Part shown: positions 48,956 through 60,716 of the stretch, in pieces
Layout of the letters: each line of letters opens with the position of its first letter
How positions within the stretch are numbered: the first letter of the stretch is position 1
Assembly: GCF_900230195.1 (NCBI RefSeq)
Contig: NZ_OCNE01000003.1
Span: 1 to 64,000, forward strand
Length of the DNA: 64,000 bases
Direction: 5' to 3'
Origin: Streptomyces zhaozhouensis
Lineage (GTDB): Bacteria; Actinomycetota; Actinomycetes; Streptomycetales; Streptomycetaceae
The notes under the pieces: model-generated
Told to the model about the DNA's origin: nothing
Databases searched by the model: none
The model's input: the letters and a program-made list of their open reading frames with translations, nothing else
Position numbers and translations under genes: made by a program

Positions 48956-49572
48956 CGTGCGCCCTCCGGTTGGTTCGTCTGCGAGGGCCGGGCGACGTCG
49001 GCCGGCGGGTTCGGGTGGTGGTGGCCGAGGGCCTCGACCCAGGCGGCGTGCTCGGACGCCCGGTCGGAGCGGAAGCCAGAGTCGAGTACCCGCTCGCCCA
49101 GCCGCCAGGTGATCACCAGCAGGCCGCCCTCGGTGAGGACCTTGCCCGCGATGCCCTTGTCGAGGCGGGCGCCGAGCACGTCCTCGGCCGGGATCAGGAA
49201 GTCGCCGGCACCGGGCCTGGCGACCCGGACGCCCCGCTCGGTCAGGGCGACCTCGGCGCGGCTGCGCACGCCGAGTCCGTGGGCGACGATCCGCTCCAGC
49301 CACTGGCCGGCGACGGTCGAGCCGTGGTAGCGGCCGGTGAACGACAGCCGAGACGCGCCCGGCTCGGCCGGCAGCGGCTCGGGCTCCGGCAGGTCGCTCT
49401 GGAGGGTGGCGCGCCACTTCCAGCCCTGCCGCATCAGCCAGTAGACGAGGACGACCAGCAGCAGCAGGCCGATGACCCAGCCGATGCGCTCGGCCCAGTC
49501 GGTGACCGGCTGCGAGCGCCGCTCCCCGTCCTCGGCGGCGAGCGTGACCAGCAGGGTTGCTCCGGGGGTCAT
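48952..49572 (-). CDS. PH-domain membrane protein inside the pyr operon
   Basis: The 206-residue protein has one N-terminal transmembrane helix (about 33-50, [15 protein letters not shown]), then a cytoplasmic domain with [19 protein letters not shown], and a PH-like fold ([20 protein letters not shown], then [14 protein letters not shown]). It overlaps both pyrC and carA by 4 bp and is conserved in Streptomyces between them as far as I recall. Its function is unknown. It may tether the carbamoyl-phosphate or pyrimidine enzymes near the membrane, but this is only a guess. Confidence 0.8.
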   Translation of the reverse strand: MTPGATLLVTLAAEDGERRSQPVTDWAERIGWVIGLLLLVVLVYWLMRQGWKWRATLQSDLPEPEPLPAEPGASRLSFTGRYHGSTVAGQWLERIVAHGLGVRSRAEVALTERGVRVARPGAGDFLIPAEDVLGARLDKGIAGKVLTEGGLLVITWRLGERVLDSGFRSDRASEHAAWVEALGHHHPNPPADVARPSQTNQPEGAR

Positions 49573-50864
49573 ACCAGGGCTCCGTTCCGCAGCGTGGCCC
49601 GGCCGCGCAGCCAGGTGTCGGTGACCCGGCCGGGGAGTTCCAGGCCACGGTAGGGGCTGTTGCGGCTGCGGGAGGCGAAGGCCCCCGGCTCGACGGGGGC
49701 GCGGTGCGCCGGGTCCAGGAGCGTCAGGTTCGCCGGCTCGCCGGCGGCGACCGGACGGCCGTGCCCGGGCAGCCGGCCGATGGCGGCGGGGCGGGTGGAC
49801 ATCCGGTCGGCCACCTGCGACCAGTCGAGCAGCCCGGTGTCGACCATGGTGTGCTGCACCACCGACAGCGCGGTCTCCAGGCCGACCATCCCCATGGCGG
49901 CCGCGCCCCACTCGCAGTCCTTGTCCTCGTGCGGGTGGGGGGCGTGGTCGGTGGCGACGCAGTCGATGGTGCCGTCGGCGAGCGCCTCGCGCAGCGCGAG
50001 GACGTCCTGCTCGGTGCGGAGCGGCGGGTTGACCTTGTAGACCGGGTCGTAGGAACGCACCAGCTCGTCGGTGAGCAGCAGGTGGTGCGGGGTGACCTCG
50101 GCGGTGACCCGCCAGCCCTTGGACTTGGCCCAGCGCACCAGCTCGACGGAGCCGGCCGTGGAGAGGTGGCAGACGTGCACCCGGGAGCCGACGTGCGCGG
50201 CGAGCAGCACGTCCCTGGCGATGATCGACTCCTCGGCGACGGCCGGCCAGCCGGCCAGCCCCAGCTCGGCGGAGACGACGCCCTCGTTCATCTGGGCGCC
50301 CTCGGTCAGCCGTGGCTCCTGGGCGTGCTGGGCGATCACGCCGTCGAACGCCTTCACGTACTCCAGCGCGCGCCGCATGATCACCGCGTCGTCCACGCAC
50401 TTGCCGTCGTCGGAGAAGACGACGACGCCGGCGGCCGACTCGTGCATCGCGCCCAGCTCGGCCAGTTGCTTGCCGCCGAGGCCGACGGTGACGGCGCCGA
50501 CGGGCTGCACGTCGCAGTAGCCGGAGGCGCGGCCGAGCCGCCAGACCTGCTCGACGACGCCCGCGGTGTCGGCGACGGGGAAGGTGTTGGCCATGGCGTG
50601 CACGGCCGTGAAGCCGCCGGAGGCCGCCGCCCTGGTGCCGGTGAGCACCGTCTCGGAGTCCTCCCGGCCCGGCTCCCGCAAATGCGTGTGGAGGTCGACG
50701 AGGCCGGGCAGCAGCACGCGGCCCTCGGCCTCGACCACGGTGGCGCCCTCGGCGGTCAGGCCGTCGCCCACCTCGGCGACGGTCTCGCCGTCGATCAGCA
50801 CGTCCCGTGCCGGCCCGCCGAGGAGCCTGGCGCCTCGGATCAGCGTCCGCTGGGTGTCGCTCAT
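49569..50864 (-). CDS. pyrC: Dihydroorotase
   Basis: The 431-residue amidohydrolase cyclises carbamoyl aspartate to dihydroorotate. It has the metal-binding [17 protein letters not shown] motif, later [24 protein letters not shown] and [14 protein letters not shown]. It is the class I type. Its ATG overlaps the pyrB stop, and its own stop overlaps the PH-protein start, as ATGA. Confidence 0.96.
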   Translation of the reverse strand: MSDTQRTLIRGARLLGGPARDVLIDGETVAEVGDGLTAEGATVVEAEGRVLLPGLVDLHTHLREPGREDSETVLTGTRAAASGGFTAVHAMANTFPVADTAGVVEQVWRLGRASGYCDVQPVGAVTVGLGGKQLAELGAMHESAAGVVVFSDDGKCVDDAVIMRRALEYVKAFDGVIAQHAQEPRLTEGAQMNEGVVSAELGLAGWPAVAEESIIARDVLLAAHVGSRVHVCHLSTAGSVELVRWAKSKGWRVTAEVTPHHLLLTDELVRSYDPVYKVNPPLRTEQDVLALREALADGTIDCVATDHAPHPHEDKDCEWGAAAMGMVGLETALSVVQHTMVDTGLLDWSQVADRMSTRPAAIGRLPGHGRPVAAGEPANLTLLDPAHRAPVEPGAFASRSRNSPYRGLELPGRVTDTWLRGRATLRNGALV

Positions 50865-51865
50865 GCTCGCTTCCCTTGTGTCGCTTCGGCGCCGCGCGGC
50901 GTGGCGCCCTTCGGTTCTTCGTCGCCGGGGCCCGCGCCGCCCAGCAGCAGGTACAGGACCGCCATCCGCACGTCGACGCCGGCGGAGACCTGCTCCACGA
51001 CGGTGCAGCGCGGGGAGTCGGCGACCTCCGCGGTGATCTCCATGCCGCGGTTCATCGGGCCGGGGTGCATCACGACGGCGTGCTCCGGCATCCGCGCCAT
51101 CCGCTCCCCGTCGAGGCCGTAACGGCGGGCGTACTCCCGCTCGGTGGGGAAGTACGCCGCGTTCATCCGCTCCCGCTGGACGCGCAGCATCATCACCGCG
51201 TCGGAGTCGGGCAGCACCGCGTCCAGGTCGTAGGAGACGGCGCACGGCCACCGCTCGACACCGACCGGCACCAGCGTCGGCGGGGCGACGACGGTGACCT
51301 CGGCGCCCAGCGTGGTCAGCAGCCGCACGTTGGAGCGCGCGACCCGGCTGTGCAGGATGTCGCCGACGATGGTGACGCGCCGGCCGGCGAGGTCGGCGCC
51401 CGGCTCGCCGCCGGCCAGCCGGCGGCGCAGCGCGAACGCGTCCAGCAGCGCCTGCGTCGGGTGCTCGTGGGTGCCGTCGCCCGCGTTGACCACGTGGCCG
51501 CCGATCCAGCCCGAGGTGGCCAGGCGGTGGGGGGCGCCGGAGTCGTGGTGGCGGATGACGACGGCGTCGGCGCCCATGGCCTGGAGGGTGAGCGCCGTGT
51601 CCTTCAGGGACTCGCCCTTGGAGACCGAGGAGCCCTTGGCCGAGAAGTTGATGACGTCGGCGGAGAGCCGCTTGGCCGCGGCCTCGAAGGAGATGCGGGT
51701 CCTGGTGGAGTCCTCGAAGAACAGGTTGACCACCGTGCGGCCGCGCAGCGTGGGGAGTTTCTTGATCGGCCGGCCGGCGACGCGGGACAGCTCCTCGGCG
51801 GTGTCGAGGATCAGCACGGCGTCGTCGCGGGTGAGGTCGGCGGCCGAGATGAGGTGGTGCTTCAT
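50861..51865 (-). CDS. pyrB: Aspartate carbamoyltransferase, catalytic subunit
   Basis: The 334-residue protein joins carbamoyl phosphate to aspartate, the committed step. It has [19 protein letters not shown] (the carbamoyl-phosphate loop), [30 protein letters not shown] and [12 protein letters not shown]. No PyrI-type regulatory subunit is nearby, in keeping with control by PyrR. ATG 51865 lies 91 bp after the pyrR stop. Confidence 0.97.
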   Translation of the reverse strand: MKHHLISAADLTRDDAVLILDTAEELSRVAGRPIKKLPTLRGRTVVNLFFEDSTRTRISFEAAAKRLSADVINFSAKGSSVSKGESLKDTALTLQAMGADAVVIRHHDSGAPHRLATSGWIGGHVVNAGDGTHEHPTQALLDAFALRRRLAGGEPGADLAGRRVTIVGDILHSRVARSNVRLLTTLGAEVTVVAPPTLVPVGVERWPCAVSYDLDAVLPDSDAVMMLRVQRERMNAAYFPTEREYARRYGLDGERMARMPEHAVVMHPGPMNRGMEITAEVADSPRCTVVEQVSAGVDVRMAVLYLLLGGAGPGDEEPKGATPRGAEATQGKRA

Positions 51866-51956
51866 CGTGGGTGTGCCTTCCTGGAGGCAGGAGGGTGCCG
51901 GGTGTGCGGGGTGGGAGTCGCCGGGGATCGCCCCGGGGTGGCGCGCGAGTGGGGCG

Positions 51957-52529
51957 CTATCGGCCGGTCTCGGGGGCGCGGGTGCCGAGCAGCACGCCGT
52001 CGTGGCCGTCCTCCTCGGTGAGCCGGACCTTGACGGTCTCGCGCAGCGAGGTCGGGATGTTCTTCCCGACGTAGTCGGCGCGGATCGGCAGCTCGCGGTG
52101 GCCGCGGTCGACGAGGACCGCCAGCTGGACGGCGCGCGGGCGGCCGATGTCGCCCAGCGCGTCCAGCGCGGCCCTGATGGTGCGCCCGGAGAAGAGCACG
52201 TCGTCGACCAGGACGACCAGCCGCCCGTCCACCCCGGACTCGGGGATCTCGGTGCGGCCCAGCGCGCGGGCCGGGCGCAGCCGCAGGTCGTCGCGGTACA
52301 TCGTGATGTCGAGCGAGCCGTGCGGGACCGGGTGCCCGGTGATCTCGCGGAGCCGGTCACCCAACCGGCGGGCTAGACAGACCCCCCTGGTGGGGATGCC
52401 CAGAAGCAGCACGTCGTCGGCGCCCTTGGCGCGCTCGACGATCTCGTGCGCGATGCGGGTCAACGCCCGCGCGATGTCCGGCGCCTCCAGGACGGAACGG
52501 GCCGGGCTCGTGTCGTGGTCACCACTCAT
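51957..52529 (-). CDS. pyrR: PyrR, bifunctional regulator/uracil phosphoribosyltransferase
   Basis: The 190-residue protein is the pyrimidine-operon regulator. It has the phosphoribosyltransferase signature [20 protein letters not shown] and an N-terminal [15 protein letters not shown] helix, with the VGKNIPTS loop near the C-terminus. With UMP it binds the leader hairpin listed at 52541-52575 and reduces expression. It is first in the operon, so it autoregulates. Divergent from bldD. Confidence 0.95.
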   Translation of the reverse strand: MSGDHDTSPARSVLEAPDIARALTRIAHEIVERAKGADDVLLLGIPTRGVCLARRLGDRLREITGHPVPHGSLDITMYRDDLRLRPARALGRTEIPESGVDGRLVVLVDDVLFSGRTIRAALDALGDIGRPRAVQLAVLVDRGHRELPIRADYVGKNIPTSLRETVKVRLTEEDGHDGVLLGTRAPETGR

Positions 52530-52540
52530 GGGTGTGCGGA

Positions 52541-52575
52541 CCTCCTTGGCCGCCTCACGGGACGGACGTTAAAGG
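52541..52575 (-). promoter_or_regulatory. PyrR-binding RNA hairpin over the pyrR ribosome-binding site
   Basis: On the minus strand CCTT and AAGG, then CCG and CGG, close a hairpin whose loop has the CCGTCCCGTGAGGCGG sequence, like the conserved PyrR-binding loop in actinobacterial pyr leaders. The 3' arm overlaps the Shine-Dalgarno AAGGAGG (52541-52547), 11 bp before the pyrR ATG. Translational repression is inferred, in parallel with M. smegmatis. Confidence 0.8.
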
Positions 52576-52661
52576 ATGTCGGGTGGAACGGCCTCGACCC
52601 TATCAGGGCGTTCCACACGCTCCGCATCGTCCCAGGTCAGAGGAAACTCTCTGGCCTCGGC

Positions 52662-52690
52662 TTGACGAGAGATATCACGCTGCGTAACCT
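52662..52690 (+). promoter_or_regulatory. bldD promoter
   Basis: TTGACG (52662-52667) and TAACCT (52685-52690) are separated by 17 bp. The first BldD box overlaps the -10 region. Confidence 0.65.
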
Positions 52691-52702
52691 CACAGTGAGT
52701 TA
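52675..52702 (+). promoter_or_regulatory. Two BldD boxes (autoregulation)
   Basis: Two exact matches to the BldD consensus TNACN5GTNA are present: TCAC-GCTGC-GTAA at 52675-52687 and TCAC-AGTGA-GTTA at 52690-52702. They overlap the -10 and downstream region of the bldD promoter, as expected for autorepression by the BldD-c-di-GMP tetramer. Confidence 0.85.
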
Positions 52703-52725
52703 CGAAAAGCCGTCCGGGGAGACAC

Positions 52726-53226
52726 ATGTCCAGCGAATACGCCAAACAGCTCGGAGCCAAGCTCCGGGCCATCCGCACCCAGCAGGGTCTGTCGCTTCAC
52801 GGGGTCGAGGAGAAGTCCCAGGGCCGTTGGAAGGCCGTGGTGGTCGGTTCCTACGAGCGCGGCGACCGGGCCGTGACCGTGCAGCGCCTCGCGGAGCTGG
52901 CGGAGTTCTACGGCGTGCCGGTCCAGGAGCTGCTGCCGGGCTCGACGCCCGGTGGCGCCGCCGAGCCGCCGCCGAAGCTGGTTCTGGACCTGGAGCGCCT
53001 GGCCAACGTGCCGAGCGACAAGGCCGGTCCGCTCCAGCGCTACACCGCCACCATCCAGAGCCAGCGCGGCGACTACAACGGCAAGGTGCTCTCGATCCGC
53101 CAGGACGACCTGCGCACCCTCGCCGTGATCTACGACCAGTCGCCCTCGGTCCTGACCGAGCAGCTGATCAGCTGGGGCGTGCTGGGCGCGGACGCGCGGC
53201 GGGCCGTGCAGGCCGAGGAGGGCTGA
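52726..53226 (+). CDS. bldD: BldD, c-di-GMP-dependent master repressor of development
   Basis: The 166-residue protein controls the switch from vegetative growth to sporulation. The N-terminal Cro/C1 helix-turn-helix is at about residues 10-70 (LGAKLRAIRTQQGLSLHGVE, VVVGSYERGDRAVTVQRLAE). The C-terminal domain has the c-di-GMP signature RGD-X8-RQDD, complete here as RGDYNGKVLSIRQDD (about 116-130). Start ATG 52726 lies 23 bp after the second BldD box. A terminator follows. Confidence 0.98.
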   Translation: MSSEYAKQLGAKLRAIRTQQGLSLHGVEEKSQGRWKAVVVGSYERGDRAVTVQRLAELAEFYGVPVQELLPGSTPGGAAEPPPKLVLDLERLANVPSDKAGPLQRYTATIQSQRGDYNGKVLSIRQDDLRTLAVIYDQSPSVLTEQLISWGVLGADARRAVQAEEG

Positions 53227-53233
53227 GCGCGCG

Positions 53234-53279
53234 GCGGGGCGGGGCCGGCTCCCCGTGAGGAGATCCGGCCCCGCCCCGC
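53234..53279. terminator. Bidirectional terminator between bldD and nusB
   Basis: Perfect 15-bp arms, GCGGGGCGGGGCCGG and CCGGCCCCGCCCCGC, enclose a 16-base loop. It serves both converging genes. Confidence 0.85.
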
Positions 53280-53297
53280 TCGCTTCCGTGCGTCGCG

Positions 53298-53723
53298 TCA
53301 GCGGCGCAGGGTGGGCTTGAGGTCCTTCAGCCGTCCGAGCAGTCCGTTGACGAAGGTCGGGGACTCCTCCGTGGAGAACTCCCGCGCCAGCTGGACCGCC
53401 TCGTCGAGCACCACGGCGTCCGGCGTCTCGTCCTCCCAGATCAGCTCGAAGGCGCACAGCCGCAGGATGTTGCGGTCGACGACCGGCATCCGGTCCAGCG
53501 GCCAGCCCACGGTGTACTGGGCCAGCAGCTCGTCGATGCGCTCCGCCCGCTCGACGTAGCCCTCCACCAGCCGCCTGGTGAACTCGCTGACCGGCGGCTG
53601 GCGTTCGTCCGTGGTCGCCAGCCTGGCCCAGTCGGCGAGCACCTCGGTGGGCTTGGCGCCGCGCTGGTCGGCCTCGAAGAGGATCTGAAGGGCTCGTTTG
53701 CGCGCCTTGCTGCGGGCAGCCAC
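53298..53723 (-). CDS. nusB: NusB antitermination factor
   Basis: The 141-residue all-helical protein pairs with NusE (S10) and binds boxA RNA in rRNA leaders to promote antitermination. Key segments are ARSKARKRALQILFEADQRG, VERAERIDELLAQY, RMPVVDRNILRLCAFEL and PDAVVLDEAVQLAREFS. GTG start, 2 bp after efp, which lies immediately upstream. Confidence 0.95.
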   Translation of the reverse strand: MAARSKARKRALQILFEADQRGAKPTEVLADWARLATTDERQPPVSEFTRRLVEGYVERAERIDELLAQYTVGWPLDRMPVVDRNILRLCAFELIWEDETPDAVVLDEAVQLAREFSTEESPTFVNGLLGRLKDLKPTLRR

Positions 53724-53725
53724 GG

Positions 53726-54292
53726 TTAGCTGTTCACCCGGCCAAGGTATTCGCCGGAGCGGGTGTCGACCTTGATCTTCTCACCGGTGGTGATGAAGAG
53801 CGGGACGCCGATCTCGTAGCCGGTCTCCAGCTTGGCCGGCTTGGTGCCACCGGTGGAGCGGTCGCCCTGCACACCGGGCTCGGTGTACTCGATGACCAGC
53901 TCGACCGCCGCCGGCATCTCCACGAAGAGCGGGTTCTCCTCGTAGATGGCCACGGTGCAGTCCTGGCCCTCCAGCAGGTAGTTCGCCGCGTCGCCCACCG
54001 TCTCGGGGTTGATCGGCAGCTGGTCGTAGGTCGAGGTGTCCATGAAGACGTAGTCGGCGCCGTCCTTGTAGGAGAACTGCATCGACCTGCGGTCGACCGT
54101 GGCCGTCTCGACCTTGGTACCGGCGTTGAACGTCTTGTCCACCACCTTGCCGGAAAGCACATGCTTGAGCTTGGTGCGCACGAAGGCGCCGCCCTTGCCG
54201 GGCTTGACGTGCTGGAACTCGACTACGGACCAGAGCTGGCCCCCGTCGAGCTTGAGCACCATGCCGTTCTTGAGGTCGTTCGTGGTGGCCAC
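53726..54292 (-). CDS. efp: Translation elongation factor P
   Basis: EF-P relieves ribosome stalling at polyproline. The 188-residue protein has three beta-barrel domains: the KOW-like N-domain with the peptidyl-transferase loop [12 protein letters not shown] (the conserved lysine region), the OB-fold [15 protein letters not shown], and the C-terminal [19 protein letters not shown]. The last motif is the EF-P signature. GTG start 54292, 70 bp after the M24 protein. Confidence 0.97.
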   Translation of the reverse strand: MATTNDLKNGMVLKLDGGQLWSVVEFQHVKPGKGGAFVRTKLKHVLSGKVVDKTFNAGTKVETATVDRRSMQFSYKDGADYVFMDTSTYDQLPINPETVGDAANYLLEGQDCTVAIYEENPLFVEMPAAVELVIEYTEPGVQGDRSTGGTKPAKLETGYEIGVPLFITTGEKIKVDTRSGEYLGRVNS

Positions 54293-54362
54293 GGTCGTGG
54301 ATTCTCCTGAGGCTGCCGCTAGTGGACCGACCCGTCACTCCCGGTCCGCTGCCGCCTGGGCT

Positions 54363-55469
54363 TCACAGTGCCAGGAGTTCCTTGGTCGTGATGGTGAGTA
54401 GCTCGGGCCCGCCGTCCGCCGGGGGACGGACGACGAGTGTGTCGTCGATCCGGACTCCGCCCCGGCCCGGGAGATGCACCCCCGGCTCGACGGTGACCGG
54501 AACACAAGCGCTCAGTCTACCCATGGCCGCCGGCCCCATCCGAGGGTCCTCCCCCATTTCCAGCCCCACCCCGTGCCCGGTGACCGGCCCCAGGGCCTTG
54601 CCGTGGCCCGCCGCGGTCAGCACCTCGCGGGCCGCGCGGTCCACCGCCCGGTACTCCACGTCCGGGGCCAGCGCCTCCCGCGCGGCCCGCTGGGCGGCGA
54701 AGACCACGTCGTAGAGCTCGATCTGCCAGTCCGCCGGGCTGGTGCCGATCACGAACGTCCGCCCGATCCGGCAGCGGTAGCCGCGGAAGCGCGCGCCCAG
54801 CCGGACCGTCAGGAAGTCGCCCTCCTCGACCCTGCGGTCCGTCGGCCGGTGCCCCGCCAGCCCCGAGTGGCTGCCGGTGGCGACCGAGGTGGGGAAGGCC
54901 GGCCCGTCCGCGCCGTGGTCGACCAGCCGCCGCTCCAGCTCCAGCGCCAGATGCCGCTCGGTGCGGCCCACCAGGATCGACTCCAGCAGCTCGCCCAGCG
55001 CGCGGTCGGTGATCTCGGCCGCCGCCCGCAGCGCGGCGATCTCGTCCTCGTCCTTGACCACCCGGCGCCCCTCGACCGCGCGCCCCAGGTCCGTCAGCCG
55101 CGCCCCGGGGACGCCGGCCAGCACCGCGCGGTGCCGGGCCACCGTCAGCTGGTGCTCCTCGACCGCGATCTCGCCCGCGCCCTCCTCGACCGCCAGCGCG
55201 ACGGCGGCCTCCACCGGATCGGCCTCGCCGTCCAGCGCCACCACGCGCGGCCCGCCCAACTCCCCCAGCGGGCCGCCAGGACTCTCCGCCGGGTCCCAGT
55301 GGCCGAGCAGCACGTCGCCGCCGGAGCGGCGCACCAGCAGCGCGGCGCCCGAAGGGGCGGGCCCGACCAGATAACGGACGTTGGCCGGCCCGGCGACGAC
55401 GGCGGCGCCGTTCCTCGGGGAACAGCGGGCGCGCAGCCAGGATCGTCGAGCCGCGTGAACCTCGGACAT
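54363..55469 (-). CDS. M24-family (aminopeptidase P-like) protein, metal ligands missing
   Basis: The 368-residue protein has a creatinase-type N-domain (about 1-125) and a pita-bread C-domain. It keeps the His in TGHGVGLEMGEDP and Glu in VTVEPGVHLPG, but the two aspartates of the DxG...SDxTRT pair are absent: the sequence is VRLGARFRGYRCRIGRTF, with Arg where the first Asp lies. The last ligand region reads VRIDDT rather than VRIEDT. Thus at least two of five metal ligands are lost and a classical metallopeptidase is unlikely. It is conserved beside efp in Streptomyces as I recall. Confidence 0.8.
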   Translation of the reverse strand: MSEVHAARRSWLRARCSPRNGAAVVAGPANVRYLVGPAPSGAALLVRRSGGDVLLGHWDPAESPGGPLGELGGPRVVALDGEADPVEAAVALAVEEGAGEIAVEEHQLTVARHRAVLAGVPGARLTDLGRAVEGRRVVKDEDEIAALRAAAEITDRALGELLESILVGRTERHLALELERRLVDHGADGPAFPTSVATGSHSGLAGHRPTDRRVEEGDFLTVRLGARFRGYRCRIGRTFVIGTSPADWQIELYDVVFAAQRAAREALAPDVEYRAVDRAAREVLTAAGHGKALGPVTGHGVGLEMGEDPRMGPAAMGRLSACVPVTVEPGVHLPGRGGVRIDDTLVVRPPADGGPELLTITTKELLAL

Positions 55470-55626
55470 GGGTCGAGCCTACGCAGCGGACGGCCGGCCG
55501 GCCGCCTGGAGAGGTCCTAACGAGCGGCGACCGCGCCGCGGCGCCCCGGAAGGTCGCCGGCGCGGCGTCCACCACCGCGGCGGGTCGCGTCGCGCCTGGC
55601 GCGCGCCCGGGCTCAGCGGCGCGCGT

Positions 55627-56316
55627 TCACCACTGCGGCGGGCTGTGCAGGCTGCGGGTGACCGCCTCGTCCAACATGCGGGCGGTGGTCGCCACGTCGT
55701 GGCGTGAGTTGTCGATGATGGGCAGCCCCGAGCCGTACCAACCGGCCATCCGGCCGTGGATCGTGGCGACCTCCTCGTCGGAGAGCCGCCGGGTGCCGCT
55801 GCGCTCCGCGTTCCGCTCCAGCACCACGTCGAGGCCGGGCAGCAGCACCACGGGGATCAGCCCCGGGCCGACGTGGCGCTTCCAGCCGCCGAGGCCGACG
55901 GCCGGGCGGTCGGGGAAGACCGCGTCGTCGAGGATGCACGAGATGCCGTTCGCCAGGTAGTTGCGCGCGGCGAAGCCGCAGGTCCTGCGTGCCAGCCGGT
56001 ACTGGGCCTCGGACCTGTCGTCCCAGCCGGTGCGCGGGTCGGCGAAGCCGGAACGCACCCACTCGCGCACGTCGTCCAGGCTGATGTGCGCCGTGGGCAC
56101 CTGGCGGCGGTCGGCCCAGTAGCGGGCGACCGTGGTCTTGCCTGCGCCGGCCGGGCCGATCAGCAGCACGGCGACGCCCGCGTGGTGCACGTCGGGCAGC
56201 ACCGTGGCGGGCGCCGGGGCCGGGACCGTGTGGCCCGGCGGCAGTCGGAGGTGCCCGGCAGTGCCGCCGTCGAGCGGCGCGGGCGGTGGTGAGGGCATTC
56301 CACCGGGTTGTTGCAT
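55627..56316 (-). CDS. P-loop AAA-family ATP-binding protein
   Basis: The 229-residue protein has a Pro-rich start, a Walker A LLIGPAGAGKTTVARYWADR (about residues 50-65), then HISLDDVREWVRSGFAD with a DD pair, and EAQYRLARRTCGFAARNYLA, as in small kinase-like ATPases. The RRLSDEEVATIHGRM part resembles the LID of adenylylsulfate kinase-like proteins. ATG 56316 is chosen for its ribosome-binding site; ATG 56298 is possible. Function unknown. Confidence 0.7.
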   Translation of the reverse strand: MQQPGGMPSPPPAPLDGGTAGHLRLPPGHTVPAPAPATVLPDVHHAGVAVLLIGPAGAGKTTVARYWADRRQVPTAHISLDDVREWVRSGFADPRTGWDDRSEAQYRLARRTCGFAARNYLANGISCILDDAVFPDRPAVGLGGWKRHVGPGLIPVVLLPGLDVVLERNAERSGTRRLSDEEVATIHGRMAGWYGSGLPIIDNSRHDVATTARMLDEAVTRSLHSPPQW

Positions 56317-56435
56317 CCGCTCCCCACTCCGTTTTCTCCCCTGCGCGAGCCCCGGCTCGCGCACCCGTTCCGGTGTGACACACGGTACCGCTCCCCGGGC
56401 GCGGTCCGGGAGGCGGCAGCCGCTCGACGGGCGCC

Positions 56436-56897
56436 TCAGCCCGCCGGCTCCGCCACCAGCGCGCGCAGCGCGAGCAGGTAGGAGTCGATGCCGAAGCCGG
56501 CGACGGTGCCCGTGGCGACCTCGGCGACCACCGAGGTGTGCCGGAACTCCTCCCGCCGGTGCGGGTTGGAGATGTGCACCTCGATCAGCGGCGCGGTGAG
56601 CTGTGCGGCGGCGTCCCGCATCGCGTAGGAGTAGTGGGTGAACGCGCCCGGGTTGAGCACCACGGGCACCGAGCCGTCGGCCGCCTCGTGCAGCCAACGG
56701 ACCAGCTCGCCCTCGTCGTTGGTCTCCCGCACCTCGACGGACAGGCCCAACTCGGCGCCCAGCGCCGTGCAGCGGGCCACCAGCCCCGCGTAGGAGGTGC
56801 TTCCGTACACGTCGGGCTCGCGGGAGCCCAGCCGGCCCAGGTTCGGCCCGTTGAGCACCAGGACCCGGCGGTCGGTGGTGGTCTCGGCTCCGCTCAC
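56436..56897 (-). CDS. aroQ: 3-dehydroquinate dehydratase, type II
   Basis: AroQ dehydrates 3-dehydroquinate in the shikimate pathway. The 153-residue dodecameric enzyme has [17 protein letters not shown] with catalytic Tyr and Arg, [18 protein letters not shown], and [17 protein letters not shown] with catalytic His. GTG start 56897, 37 bp after aroB. Confidence 0.96.
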   Translation of the reverse strand: MSGAETTTDRRVLVLNGPNLGRLGSREPDVYGSTSYAGLVARCTALGAELGLSVEVRETNDEGELVRWLHEAADGSVPVVLNPGAFTHYSYAMRDAAAQLTAPLIEVHISNPHRREEFRHTSVVAEVATGTVAGFGIDSYLLALRALVAEPAG

Positions 56898-56934
56898 GCG
56901 CGCGACTCCCCTCGCGTTGCCGTGCGTTCTGTCA

Positions 56935-59752
<2,818 letters not shown>

Positions 59753-59870
59753 CGGTGCTCCTCGGATGCGAAAACCCTGCGTGTCACCCCGATCTTGCCA
59801 CGCCCCGCCGACAGCCGGCTCACCCGTCTGCCTCGCGAGACGGGCGCCCGGGGGCGCGGACGGCCGGCGC

Positions 59871-60716
59871 TCAGCGAGCGGCGAGCGCCGCCTCGCCGGC
59901 CGCGCGCATCGCGGCGACCGGTGCCGGCGCCAGGCCGGTCATCAACTCGACCTGGCAGACCGCCTGGTGGACCAGGAGGTCGAGGCCGCCGACCACCCGC
60001 CCGCCGGCCGCCGACCAGGCCCCGGCCAGCGCCGTCGGCCACGGCTCGTAGAGCACGTCGAAGAGCACCCCGGGGTCGGCCGGCACCGCGCCGGCCAGGG
60101 CGTCGGTCGCCCCCGCCGGGGTGGTGGCGACCACCAGCGGGGCGCGCAGCGCCCGCTCCGCCTCCGCCCAGGGCGCGGCGACCACGCGCACGCCCAGGCG
60201 CTCGCCCCAGGCGCGCATCTCCTCCGCGCGCGCCTCGCTGCGCACACAGGCGGTGACCTCGCGCGCCCCGAGCCGAGCGAGCGCGGCCAGCGCGGAGGCG
60301 GCGGTGGCCCCCGCGCCCAGCACGGTGGCCCGTTCGACCTCGGTGACGCCCCGTTCGGCGAGGGCGGCGACCAGGCCGGGGATGTCGGTGTTCTCGCCGA
60401 GGGCGCGCCCGTCGTCGGTGAGGACCACGGTGTTCACGGCGGAGACCGAGGCGGCGGTGTCGCTGACCTCGTCCAGCAGCGGGATCGCCGCGCGCTTCAG
60501 CGGCATGGTCAGCGACAGGCCGGCCCACTCCTGGCCCAACCCGCTGAGGAAGGGGGCCAGTGCGTCCTCCCCGACCTCGAACCTGTCGTAGCTCCAGTCG
60601 GTCAGCCCCAGCGCCCGGTAGGCGGCCAGGTGCAGCGCCGGGGAGAGCGAGTGGGCGATCGGCGAGCCGAGCACGGCGGCGCGGCGGGTGCCGGCGGGGC
60701 GTGGGGTGGCTGTCAT
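59871..60716 (-). CDS. aroE: Shikimate 5-dehydrogenase
   Basis: AroE reduces 3-dehydroshikimate with NADPH. The 281-residue protein has [44 protein letters not shown] and a dinucleotide loop [16 protein letters not shown]. Starts at ATG 60716, overlapping the mltG stop by 4 bp, so it is co-translated with mltG. Confidence 0.95.
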   Translation of the reverse strand: MTATPRPAGTRRAAVLGSPIAHSLSPALHLAAYRALGLTDWSYDRFEVGEDALAPFLSGLGQEWAGLSLTMPLKRAAIPLLDEVSDTAASVSAVNTVVLTDDGRALGENTDIPGLVAALAERGVTEVERATVLGAGATAASALAALARLGAREVTACVRSEARAEEMRAWGERLGVRVVAAPWAEAERALRAPLVVATTPAGATDALAGAVPADPGVLFDVLYEPWPTALAGAWSAAGGRVVGGLDLLVHQAVCQVELMTGLAPAPVAAMRAAGEAALAAR

